DNA of 21,501 nt from Clostridiales bacterium UBA6468 (GTDB lineage: Bacteria; Bacillota; Clostridia; Oscillospirales; Oscillospiraceae). The stretch is from the NCBI GenBank assembly GCA_002436765.1, contig DJNI01000006.1, forward strand, positions 12,891 to 34,391. The letters run 5' to 3'. The translations under genes and the position numbers were made by a program. Shown here piece by piece: positions 1-7,071 of this stretch. Each line of letters opens with the position of its first letter. Within the stretch, counting starts at the first letter, position 1. The notes under the pieces were generated by a model. That model worked only from the letters and a program-made list of their open reading frames with translations. It searched no databases and was not told the origin of the DNA.

Positions 1-36
1 GAAGTCGCCGCCCAGATCGCCGGTGCTCAGAAGTAA
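1..36 (+). CDS. 3' end of an unidentified upstream gene
   Basis: The first 36 bases read in frame as EVAAQIAGAQK followed by TAA, and a strong hairpin terminator begins 14 bases later, which is what the end of a plus-strand gene looks like. Eleven residues are too few to name a family. The gene starts outside the window. Confidence 0.5.
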   Translation, partial: EVAAQIAGAQK

Positions 37-50
37 TTCCCATAACCGTC

Positions 51-84
51 AAAATCTCCCTGACCAAACGGTCAGGGAGATTTT
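51..84. terminator. Bidirectional intrinsic terminator
   Basis: A perfect 15-bp stem (51-65 with 70-84) closes an AAAC loop. The outer four pairs are A-T, so either strand ends in a short U tract. It sits between the end of the plus-strand gene at 36 and the end of the minus-strand acetyltransferase gene at 127, so it can serve both. Confidence 0.85.
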
Positions 85-126
85 CTGCGTCTATTTCACC
101 AAAGGCTCCGCAATCAGGAAATAGTA

Positions 127-1308
127 TCAAAAGTAGTCCGCGATCATCAGGGGCTTGCGGAAGAACGCTTGATCCAGGCAGGGATTTTCCTTCCTGACTT
201 CCAGCCCCGGAAGCGCCCCGCGGGCTTCCCGAAAGTCCCCGACGCCCGCGATCAGCGCCGAGAAGGCAGGGACGGTCATCACCGCGTCGGCCTCTCCGCC
301 CCGCGCTACGCCTACCGCTCTGCCGTCTGCGAATGTGACGGTAAAGCTGTCGTTGTTTTCCGGGATCTGGCCGTCCTGCACTGCCACGCAGACGGTGCCG
401 CCGCCGATGTACCGCGCCTTTTCCAGCACGGACTTCACATTCACGGCGCGAACCATGCCCGCGCTCTGCACGCTCCAGCTGACCGCGCCCAGCGACCACT
501 CCGGCATAAAATACTGCATGGCCGGGGCGGCAGGCGTAGAGAATTTCACGAACCGGTGGTCGGAGGACAGGCTTTTATATAGCCGCATCAGCTCCTCAAA
601 GCCGCCCTTGTCCGCGAAGCGGAACCGGCTGCAAACCAGATTCCGCCCCTCCGGCTCGTCGGCAAGCTTAAACGTCGTATAGGCGTCGGGCTTCCCGGCG
701 GCGTCAAAGCAGACGTAGGTGAACTCCTGCTTCACCGCGGGGTCACTTTTTTCTGTCCATGCGTAGTCCTCGTCCCCATGGAGCACCATCATATTATAGT
801 GGGATTCCCAGATGGCGTCCAGCGCGCGGATCTCTGCGGTCATGGGGCGGCCTTTTTCTGCGAGACGGAAGCTGCCGCCCTCCTTCGGGGGATTCAGGAG
901 CGCCAAATCCACCGTCCAGCCGTATTTCTGCACGCAGTTTTCGTAGCCGAATTTCCGGTAATAGGCGGTGGAGAAGGGGTACAGGTAGGAAAAATCGTAC
1001 CCGGAAGCATACATATCCGGCAGCGCTTTCTGGAAGCACGCCCGGATGCCGCCCCGGCGGCGGTACTGGGGCAGGGTCGCCACGCCCCCGATGCCGCCCA
1101 TTTTGCAGGGGCTGCCGTCAAACTGCACCGTAAAATCGGAGACGGTGAAGGTACTCATCATTTCCCCGTCCTCGTCAAAGGCCGCCCAGTGGGCGGCATT
1201 GTCCTTTTCCGGGTCGGCGGGGCAGTTGGCGTAGGGCATTTCAAAGCAGATGGCGAACAGCTCGTTGACTCTCTGGGCTTCCTCGGGAGCGGTTTTCCGT
1301 ACGATCAT
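127..1308 (-). CDS. Eis-like GNAT N-acetyltransferase
   Basis: A 393-residue protein with the layout of the Eis family: an N-terminal GNAT domain, a second GNAT-like domain, and a C-terminal sterol-carrier-like domain. The acetyl-CoA loop is visible as Q81-Y82-R83-R84-R85-G86-G87. The segment YYRKFGYE (116-123) supplies the Tyr that acts as general acid in Eis, and the chain ends in Phe, whose terminal carboxylate is the base in Eis. Family members acetylate amines, including aminoglycosides in mycobacteria; the substrate here is unknown. The start ATG overlaps the stop of the upstream DUF624 gene by 4 bases (ATGA) and has AGGAGG just upstream, so the pair should be translationally coupled. 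Confidence 0.88.
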   Translation of the reverse strand: MIVRKTAPEEAQRVNELFAICFEMPYANCPADPEKDNAAHWAAFDEDGEMMSTFTVSDFTVQFDGSPCKMGGIGGVATLPQYRRRGGIRACFQKALPDMYASGYDFSYLYPFSTAYYRKFGYENCVQKYGWTVDLALLNPPKEGGSFRLAEKGRPMTAEIRALDAIWESHYNMMVLHGDEDYAWTEKSDPAVKQEFTYVCFDAAGKPDAYTTFKLADEPEGRNLVCSRFRFADKGGFEELMRLYKSLSSDHRFVKFSTPAAPAMQYFMPEWSLGAVSWSVQSAGMVRAVNVKSVLEKARYIGGGTVCVAVQDGQIPENNDSFTVTFADGRAVGVARGGEADAVMTVPAFSALIAGVGDFREARGALPGLEVRKENPCLDQAFFRKPLMIADYF

Positions 1309-1943
1309 TTTTCTTCCTCCTCAGGCTCCATGTAGGGAGCAAATACCTTTTTCAGCAGACGGGTGTTGATGTAAGCCGCGGCGGCAAAATAGACGACGAC
1401 CCAGATAAAGCCCGCTTGTAAAAACAGATACGGGTTCGTCAGCAGCAGCGCCCAGGGGAAAACGTTGATCACCACGATCAGCGCCGTCCGGGGCAGGTAT
1501 GCCACGCTGAAAATCAGGGCGTTCCTGATCACGGACTTGGTATCGTTCCGGAACTGGCTCAGCAGCGGGAAGGCGTAGCCCGCCATCATCAGCACGACCA
1601 CCAGAAACAGCACAAACAGGAAGAACAGGTAGTGCATCCAGCCGCTCGTGCCGAGGAAGATGAAAATATTCACGCAGGAGGCCGCGCCGAACAGCAGCAA
1701 AAACAGCCAGACCAGCGTCGCCTGACGAAATTCGTCCCGGAACGCCTGGAAGTAGCCCTTCACCAGGCTTCCCTCCCGCGCTGTGCCCATGCGGAAGCAC
1801 ACGGTGTACATCGCCGTGCTGGCCGCGCCGATGGTGACGACGGGCAGGCATGTCACGAGGTAGATCACATTCAGAATGATCAGGTCGGCGATCCGGCTCA
1901 TGGCGCGCATGAACCCGGAATCCAGAGAAAAGAAACCACCCAT
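1305..1943 (-). CDS. DUF624 (YesL-like) membrane protein
   Basis: A 212-residue protein with about five hydrophobic segments and the DUF624 opening MGGFFSLDSGFMRAMSRIAD, followed by the first membrane helix (ILNVIYLVTCLPVVTIGA). DUF624/YesL proteins often sit beside carbohydrate-uptake genes in Firmicutes, but their biochemical role is not settled. The reading frame is open further upstream, but ATG at 1943 is the right start: AAGGAG lies 7-8 bases before it, and the promoter at 1971-1999 would be inside any longer gene. The C-terminus is acidic (EPEEEEK). It is the first gene of a two-gene operon with the Eis-like acetyltransferase. Confidence 0.87.
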   Translation of the reverse strand: MGGFFSLDSGFMRAMSRIADLIILNVIYLVTCLPVVTIGAASTAMYTVCFRMGTAREGSLVKGYFQAFRDEFRQATLVWLFLLLFGAASCVNIFIFLGTSGWMHYLFFLFVLFLVVVLMMAGYAFPLLSQFRNDTKSVIRNALIFSVAYLPRTALIVVINVFPWALLLTNPYLFLQAGFIWVVVYFAAAAYINTRLLKKVFAPYMEPEEEEK

Positions 1944-1970
1944 AGAGATACTCCTTTTTTGTTTGCCACC

Positions 1971-1999
1971 AGTATAGCAAATCCGGCGGATAATTGCAA
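1971..1999 (-). promoter_or_regulatory. Sigma-A promoter of the DUF624-acetyltransferase operon
   Basis: Reading the minus strand, a -35 TTGCAA (1994-1999) and a -10 TATACT (1971-1976) are 17 bases apart. The -10 ends 28 bases before the start codon at 1943. No clear operator is visible. Confidence 0.75.
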
Positions 2000-2161
2000 G
2001 GGAGACGGGCAAATTCCGGCCGGAGGGCGGCGGCTGCGCCCTTCCGCCGGGGCGTTTTTCGCCGCTTTTCGTGAATTTGACCGTATCCGCAGAGGGAAAC
2101 GCCGCGGAAACGGGCAAAGTTCCGAAAATTCACAGCGATGGATTTTTATGCAAATCAACCG

Positions 2162-2190
2162 TTGACAAATCCGGTTCGCGGCGGTATAAT
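2162..2190 (+). promoter_or_regulatory. Consensus sigma-A promoter of argGH
   Basis: TTGACA (2162-2167) and TATAAT (2185-2190) match consensus at all 12 positions with a 17-base spacer. Transcription should begin near 2197, which leaves a leader of about 45 bases before argG. Confidence 0.92.
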
Positions 2191-2192
2191 CC

Positions 2193-2226
2193 TGTATACT
2201 TACTCACGAAATACGTCAAATATTCA
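2193..2226 (+). promoter_or_regulatory. Possible ArgR operator (ARG boxes)
   Basis: TGTATACTTACTCA (2193-2206) matches 11 of 14 positions of the symmetrical ARG-box form TGAATAATTATTCA, and a second half-site ATTCA ends at 2226. The site covers the transcription start just after the -10 element, where ArgR would block initiation. This is a pattern match by eye, without a matrix score. Confidence 0.4.
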
Positions 2227-2242
2227 TCCGGAGGTTGTATAT

Positions 2243-3466
2243 ATGAATAATCACGACAACATCAAGAAGATCGTCCTTGCATATTCCGGCGGCCTGGATA
2301 CATCCATCATCATCCCCTGGCTGAAGGAAAACTACAATGGCCCCGAGATCATCGCCGTGGCCGGCAACGTCGGTCAGGCCGACGAGCTGGAGGGACTGGA
2401 AGCCAAGGCCATCGCCACCGGCGCCAGCAAGCTGATCGTCGCCGATCTGGTGGACGAGATGGTGGACGAGGTCATCATCCCCGCCCTGAAAATGGACGCC
2501 AAATATGAGACCTACCTGCTGGGCACCGCCTTTGCCCGCCCTGTCATCGGCAAGAAGCTGGCGGAAATTGCGCTCGCCGAGGGCGCGGACGCCATCTGCC
2601 ACGGCGCCACCGGAAAGGGCAACGACCAGGTTCGGTTTGAGCTGGCCATCAAGCGGTTCGCCCCGGACATGAAGATCATCGCCCCCTGGCGGGAGTGGGG
2701 CATCAAGTCCCGGGACGAGGAGATCGACTTCGCCGAAGCCCACCACGTTCCCCTGAAGATCAGCCGGGAGACCAACTATTCCAAGGACAAGAACCTGTGG
2801 CATCTGAGTCATGAGGGTCTTGATCTGGAAGACCCCGCCAACGAGCCGAACTACGAAAAGCCCGGCTTCCTGGAAATGGGCGTCTCGCCCCTCCAGGCCC
2901 CCGACGTTCCCGCCTATGTGACCATCGACTTTGAAGCGGGCGCGCCCGTGGCCGTGGACGGCGAGAAGATGAAGGCATCCAAGATCATCGAAAAGCTCAA
3001 CGCCCTGGGCGGCGCCAACGGCATCGGCATCATCGATATCGTGGAAAACCGGCTGGTGGGCATGAAAGACCGGGGCGTATACGAGACTCCCGGCGGCACC
3101 ATCCTGTACTTCGCCCACGAGCAGTTGGAAATGCTCACCGTGGACAAGGACACCCTTCACGTCAAGCAGAAGCTGGCCGTGGACTATGCCGACCTCATTT
3201 ACAACGGCAAGTGGTACTCCCCCCTCCAGGAAGCCCTGACCGCCTTTGCCAACGAAAGCAACAAGTACGTCACCGGCTCCGTGAAGCTGAAGCTCTACAA
3301 GGGCAACATCATTCCCGCCGGCACCACCTCTCCCTACTCCCTGTACTCCGAGAATCTGGTGACCTTCGGCGAAAGCGACTACGACCAGAATCAGGCCGCC
3401 GGCTTCATCAATCTGTGGGGTCTGCCCACCAAGGTGCAGGCGCTGCGGGAGCAGGGAAAGCTGTAA
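2243..3466 (+). CDS. argG: Argininosuccinate synthase
   Basis: A 407-residue protein of normal length for ArgG, which condenses citrulline and aspartate with ATP cleavage to argininosuccinate, the penultimate step of arginine synthesis, in the cytosol. The N-type ATP pyrophosphatase P-loop AYSGGLDTS lies at residues 13-21, and ATGKGNDQVRFE and TSPYSLYSENL are typical ArgG stretches. An in-frame ATG at 2138 lies before the promoter and is rejected; ATG 2243 has GGAGG (2230-2234) 8 bases upstream. argH follows after 27 bases in the same operon. The consensus promoter and possible ARG box suggest high expression repressed by arginine. Confidence 0.97.
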   Translation: MNNHDNIKKIVLAYSGGLDTSIIIPWLKENYNGPEIIAVAGNVGQADELEGLEAKAIATGASKLIVADLVDEMVDEVIIPALKMDAKYETYLLGTAFARPVIGKKLAEIALAEGADAICHGATGKGNDQVRFELAIKRFAPDMKIIAPWREWGIKSRDEEIDFAEAHHVPLKISRETNYSKDKNLWHLSHEGLDLEDPANEPNYEKPGFLEMGVSPLQAPDVPAYVTIDFEAGAPVAVDGEKMKASKIIEKLNALGGANGIGIIDIVENRLVGMKDRGVYETPGGTILYFAHEQLEMLTVDKDTLHVKQKLAVDYADLIYNGKWYSPLQEALTAFANESNKYVTGSVKLKLYKGNIIPAGTTSPYSLYSENLVTFGESDYDQNQAAGFINLWGLPTKVQALREQGKL

Positions 3467-3493
3467 AGAAAAAGCAATACCGAGGACAGATTT

Positions 3494-4867
3494 ATGAGCA
3501 AACTATGGGCCGGACGGACTTCCGGCGAGGTCAGCAGCATCGCGGATGATTTCAATTCCTCCATCCGCTTTGACTGCAAACTATATAAGCAGGATATCAC
3601 CGGCTCCATGGCTCATGCCGCCATGCTGGGCGCCCAGGGCATCATCTCCCAGGCCGAGGCCGGGCAGCTCATTGACGGGCTGCAAGGGATTCTGAACGAC
3701 CTGGAATCCGGGGCGCTGGAATTTGACTTCGGCTGCGAGGACATCCACATGTTCGTCGAGCAGGTGCTGACCCAGCGATTGGGGGATGTGGGGAAAAAGC
3801 TCCACACTGCCCGCAGCCGGAACGACCAGGTGGCGCTGGACTTAAGAATGTACCTGAAAGACCAGATCGATGAAATTACCGGGCTGGTAAAGGACGTGCT
3901 TTCGGCAATCGTCGCCCAGGCGGAAAATAACAAGGGCGTCATCATGCCCGGCTACACCCATTTGCAGCGGGCGCAGCCCATCCTGTTTTCCCACCACCTG
4001 ATGGCCTATGCCATGATGCTCCTGCGGGATCTGGGTCGTCTGGGGGACTGCCGGAAACGGATGAACGTGTGCCCCATCGGCTCCTGCGCCCTGGCCGGGA
4101 CGACGTATCCCACCGACCGGCGCTTCGAGGCTCAAAAGCTGGGCTTTGACGATATCGCCCGCAACTCCGTCGACGGCGTGTCCGACCGGGACTTCTGCGT
4201 GGAGCTGATAAGCGCCATTTCCATACTCATGATGCACCTGAGCCGGTTTTCCGAGGAGATCATCCTCTGGGCAAGCTGGGAGTATGGGTTCATCCAGCTG
4301 TCCGACGCCTACACCACCGGCTCGTCCATCATGCCTCAGAAGAAAAACCCCGACATGGCGGAGCTTGTCCGGGGCAAGACCGGGCGGGTCTACGGCGACC
4401 TGATGGGGCTGCTCACCACCCTGAAGGGGCTGCCCCTGGCATACAACAAGGACATGCAGGAGGACAAGGAAGCGGTTTTCGACGCCGTGGACACGGTGAA
4501 AATGTGTCTGAAGGTCTTCGCCCCCATGCTTTCCACCATGACCGTGAAGCCGGAGACCATGAAAAAGGCCGCCCAGGGCGGCTTCATCAACGCCACCGAC
4601 CTTGCGGACTACCTGGTGAAAAAGGGGATGCCCTTCCGCAGTGCCTACAAGATCTCCGGCCAGATCGTGGCGCGGTGCATTGCGGACGGCTGCGTGCTGG
4701 AGACCCTGCCCCTGGAAACCTACCGCTCCTACAGCGAATTGTTTGACAACGATCTTTACCACGACATTGATCTGACGGTCTGCGTGGAGAAGCGCATCTC
4801 CGAGGGCGGCACCTCCGCCGCCTCCGTGGACGCCCAGATCGCCTATGTGAAGGCGCAGCTCGGGTAA
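3494..4867 (+). CDS. argH: Argininosuccinate lyase
   Basis: A 457-residue member of the fumarase/aspartase superfamily, which splits argininosuccinate into arginine and fumarate. The superfamily signature GSSIMPQKKNPD lies at about 276-287, with the catalytic-loop serine in the SS pair. HTARSRNDQVALD and PGYTHLQRAQP are also typical, the latter carrying the conserved His. The start ATG has GAGGA (3482-3486) at a suitable distance and lies 27 bases after argG, so the two are co-transcribed. Length and motifs indicate an intact enzyme. A terminator follows at 4926. No other arginine gene is in the window, so the earlier steps must be encoded elsewhere or citrulline is supplied. Confidence 0.97.
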   Translation: MSKLWAGRTSGEVSSIADDFNSSIRFDCKLYKQDITGSMAHAAMLGAQGIISQAEAGQLIDGLQGILNDLESGALEFDFGCEDIHMFVEQVLTQRLGDVGKKLHTARSRNDQVALDLRMYLKDQIDEITGLVKDVLSAIVAQAENNKGVIMPGYTHLQRAQPILFSHHLMAYAMMLLRDLGRLGDCRKRMNVCPIGSCALAGTTYPTDRRFEAQKLGFDDIARNSVDGVSDRDFCVELISAISILMMHLSRFSEEIILWASWEYGFIQLSDAYTTGSSIMPQKKNPDMAELVRGKTGRVYGDLMGLLTTLKGLPLAYNKDMQEDKEAVFDAVDTVKMCLKVFAPMLSTMTVKPETMKKAAQGGFINATDLADYLVKKGMPFRSAYKISGQIVARCIADGCVLETLPLETYRSYSELFDNDLYHDIDLTVCVEKRISEGGTSAASVDAQIAYVKAQLG

Positions 4868-4925
4868 GAGAATGCAGGGCATTTCTCACCGTATGGGAAG
4901 AGCATCGCGCCGCTGTAATTGTTCT

Positions 4926-4955
4926 CCCGGCGGCTTTCACGGCCGCCGGGATTTT
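4926..4955 (+). terminator. Intrinsic terminator of argGH
   Basis: A perfect 9-bp GC stem, CCCGGCGGC (4926-4934) with GCCGCCGGG (4942-4950), closes a 7-base loop and is followed by ATTTT. It lies 58 bases after the argH stop and just before the next promoter. Confidence 0.85.
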
Positions 4956-4961
4956 CCGTCA

Positions 4962-4990
4962 TTGACATTTCCGGAAAAAGCCGATAAACT
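4962..4990 (+). promoter_or_regulatory. Promoter of the acyltransferase gene
   Basis: A perfect -35 TTGACA (4962-4967) and a weaker -10 TAAACT (4985-4990, 4 of 6 matches) are 17 bases apart. They lie directly after the argH terminator and 31 bases before the start codon at 5022. Confidence 0.65.
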
Positions 4991-5021
4991 GGAAGCAATC
5001 TGAATTTGCGAGGGAAATGCC

Positions 5022-6074
5022 ATGAAGCAACGCATCTATTCCATTGACATACTGAAGCTGATACTGGCGTACATCATCGCCTTTTTCCATTTCGGCACCA
5101 CCATTGCCCCCGGCCCTACGGTGGCGGTGCAGGTGTTTTTCATCATCTCCGGGTTCTTTCTGGGAAAGAAATTCTACGCCCGCTCCTTTGCCGACGGCGG
5201 GAAAGCCTACGGCGCGTGGGACTACACTCTGGATCATGTGACTTCCATCTACCCCCACTATCTGTTTTCCCTGGCGGCGTTTTTCCTGTATACATTGGCA
5301 AGAAGTCTTTTGCATCTGGCGATGTCCCCCGGCTGGGACAAGGTCAGCGCCATCGCCCTGGACTTTTACAACCAGATTCCCGACCTTCTGCTCCTGCAAA
5401 GCGCCTACCGCTTCCACGAAAGCCTCAACTATCCCCTGTGGCAGCTGTCCGCCCTGGTGATCGCGGGGTTCTTTGCCTATGGCCTGCTATGCCGCAATGA
5501 GCGCGTCAGCCGGACGCTGCTGTTCCCGGCGGCCATTCTGATGATCCAGTCGCTGCTGTATTCCGGGGTGGATCTGTGGGAAAACTACGGCTTTTTTTAT
5601 CTGCCTCTTCTCCGGGCGTTTTCGCCGTTGTGCATCGGCGTGCTGACGTTTTATTTCACCACCACGCCCTATTACGAGCGGCTGAAAAGCAAAACGGTAT
5701 TTTTCAATCTCGCGGTCATTTTGTCCGCGGTGACCATTTTCGTCTACGCCGACCTTGCCAACATTTTTCTGATCACCACGCCCATTCTGATCCTGGGGTG
5801 CTATGACGGCGCGTCTTGGTTAAACGTTTTGCTGAACCGGCGGATTTTCCGGAATTTCGGCAAATTCTCCTATGCCGTCTACCTAAATCACGCCCTCGTC
5901 GCCCGGTTCGTGCAGGCGCGGCTGATGCCGGGCGCCCAGGCGCGGGGCATCGGGCTGACCCAATGGCAGAGTAACGGCATTTTCTTTGTTCTTCTGACCG
6001 TCTATTCCGTGCTGACGCTGTTTCTGGTGGAGACATGGAAAGCTAAGCGCCGGAGCAAGGCCGCCGTACAATAA
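5022..6074 (+). CDS. Membrane acyltransferase, acyltransferase-3 family
   Basis: A 350-residue polytopic protein with about ten hydrophobic segments. It begins with the family pattern SIDILKLILAYIIAFFHFG, in which the His after helix 1 (HFG) is the conserved catalytic-type residue, followed by VAVQVFFIISGFFLGKKF. Near the end, FGKFSYAVYLNHALV is also typical. Family members transfer acyl groups to cell-surface sugars or peptidoglycan; the target cannot be told here because no polysaccharide gene is adjacent. GAGGG lies about 8 bases before the ATG. It is a single-gene unit with its own promoter, and its stop codon is followed almost at once by a long palindromic repeat. Confidence 0.85.
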   Translation: MKQRIYSIDILKLILAYIIAFFHFGTTIAPGPTVAVQVFFIISGFFLGKKFYARSFADGGKAYGAWDYTLDHVTSIYPHYLFSLAAFFLYTLARSLLHLAMSPGWDKVSAIALDFYNQIPDLLLLQSAYRFHESLNYPLWQLSALVIAGFFAYGLLCRNERVSRTLLFPAAILMIQSLLYSGVDLWENYGFFYLPLLRAFSPLCIGVLTFYFTTTPYYERLKSKTVFFNLAVILSAVTIFVYADLANIFLITTPILILGCYDGASWLNVLLNRRIFRNFGKFSYAVYLNHALVARFVQARLMPGAQARGIGLTQWQSNGIFFVLLTVYSVLTLFLVETWKAKRRSKAAVQ

Positions 6075-6076
6075 AG

Positions 6077-6273
6077 GCAGCACCGCACGATTCGGCAGGA
6101 GGTCTCAGCCGGGATTTTTGCCCAAATTCAAGGTTCGGAAAACGGGAAATACTGCGCAGCCGTAAGCCGGCTTACGCCGGCAACGGCTGCGCAGTATTTC
6201 CCGTCATTCAAACTGAAGAAGTGGGGCGAAAAGACCGCTGAGACGCGCAGATGCTTTTTGCGCGGTGCCGCTC
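6077..6273. repeat. Long palindromic repeat, MITE- or REP-like (copy 1)
   Basis: The whole gap between the convergent stop codons at 6074 and 6281 folds on itself. The inner arms are a perfect 21-bp inverted repeat (6142-6162 with 6184-6204) around a GCCGGC-TTAC-GCCGGC centre. The outer arms (about 6078-6141 and 6205-6272) are imperfect, sharing GCACCGC, GTCTCAGC and TTTTxGCCC blocks in inverted order. There is no coding content. It shares the GGGAAATAC inner motif and the CAGCGG-TCTTTT-CCC block with the element at 12183-12347. It may also work as a bidirectional terminator, although it lacks a proper U tract. Confidence 0.75.
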
Positions 6274-6280
6274 CAATATA

Positions 6281-6997
6281 TCAGTCCGCGGCGGAAATGG
6301 AAGTGATGTGGGGGTTGACGCCCTCGTACCAGTAGAGGAACCCCTCGGCGTTGATCACGTCGCCGACCTTCAGTGCTTCCACGGCCTGATACACCTCGGT
6401 GTCCTCGCCGCACAGGTAGGACTCCACGCAGAAGTTGTAGGTCTGGTCGTTCACGGTAACGTTGAAGTACAGGTCATCACCCTTCGCGCCGGAGCCGTCC
6501 CAGCTGTACAGGAAGGCAGCCTCGTTGCCGTTGGCGTCGGTGCTGGGAGCCACGGTCAGGCCGGTGAAGGAAACGAACTCGTTCTGATGGTCGATCAGCG
6601 CGTCGGTGCCCAGCAGATCGGTGACATCCAGCGCCTTGGCAATGTAGGAATCGCCCTTGACGAACTCAAAGGTGCCGTCCATGATCTCCACCTCGCCGGA
6701 CCATTCGCCCTTGTAGCCGGTGACGCGGATCTTGGTGCCGGGAACCAGCTTGGCGGCGTCCGCCTCGGTGCAGGCCAGGTTGTACAGGAAATAAGCGCCG
6801 TCGGGGCTCTGGCAGTAGACGGTGACCTTATCGTCCCACCAGGACTGATGCGCCTGAACGTAGGTCTCCACAACGACCTCCGTGTCGTTGGCGGCGGCCA
6901 CGTATTCGGCATGGCTCATTCCGGTATCCTTCTTGGCGCAGCCGGCGAAGGACAGGATCATCGTCAGAACCAGAAGCATGGCAATCAGCTTTTTCAT
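6281..6997 (-). CDS. Lipoprotein with OB-fold-like domains
   Basis: A 238-residue secreted lipoprotein: signal peptide MKKLIAMLLVLTMILSFAGC with lipobox LSFAGC, so Cys20 should carry the lipid. The mature part looks like two beta-rich OB-fold-type units. The first (about 40-115) has VTVYCQSPDGAYFLYNLAC and PGTKIRVTGYKGEWSG, and the second (about 140-235) has LKVGDVINAEGFLYWYEG. I do not recognise a named family. The start ATG has AAGGAG (7008-7013) upstream. It has its own promoter inside the end of the solute-binding-protein gene, so it can be expressed apart from or together with the ABC importer. Function is unknown; a role in binding a surface ligand is only a guess. Confidence 0.8.
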   Translation of the reverse strand: MKKLIAMLLVLTMILSFAGCAKKDTGMSHAEYVAAANDTEVVVETYVQAHQSWWDDKVTVYCQSPDGAYFLYNLACTEADAAKLVPGTKIRVTGYKGEWSGEVEIMDGTFEFVKGDSYIAKALDVTDLLGTDALIDHQNEFVSFTGLTVAPSTDANGNEAAFLYSWDGSGAKGDDLYFNVTVNDQTYNFCVESYLCGEDTEVYQAVEALKVGDVINAEGFLYWYEGVNPHITSISAAD

Positions 6998-7043
6998 GTT
7001 TCAAAACTCCTTTTTCATATATCGTACCATTCGGTACAGCCCC

Positions 7044-7071
7044 ATTATACTACAGGATTTCCGGAAATCAA
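7044..7071 (-). promoter_or_regulatory. Promoter of the OB-fold-like lipoprotein gene
   Basis: On the minus strand, -35 TTGATT (7066-7071) and -10 TATAAT (7044-7049) have a 16-base spacer. The -35 overlaps the stop codon of the upstream solute-binding-protein gene. Seven bases after the -10 is an inverted repeat, GTACC-ATTC-GGTAC (7024-7037), which could be an operator or a leader hairpin. Confidence 0.7.

Noticed and set aside
2005..2065. GC-rich hairpin-like stretch between the divergent DUF624 and argG promoters
   Set aside because: The arms pair imperfectly, it follows no gene end, and it has no U tract after a stable stem; nothing supports a terminator or small RNA.
2138..2242. In-frame upstream ATG for argG
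   Set aside because: It precedes the consensus promoter at 2162-2190, so it cannot be in the main transcript. ATG 2243 has a good ribosome binding site and gives normal ArgG length.
6142..6204. Plain bidirectional terminator
   Set aside because: The 21-bp stem with GC-rich tip has no U tract on either side, and the symmetry continues outward for about 65 bases on each side, so it is treated as part of a repeat element that may also stop transcription.
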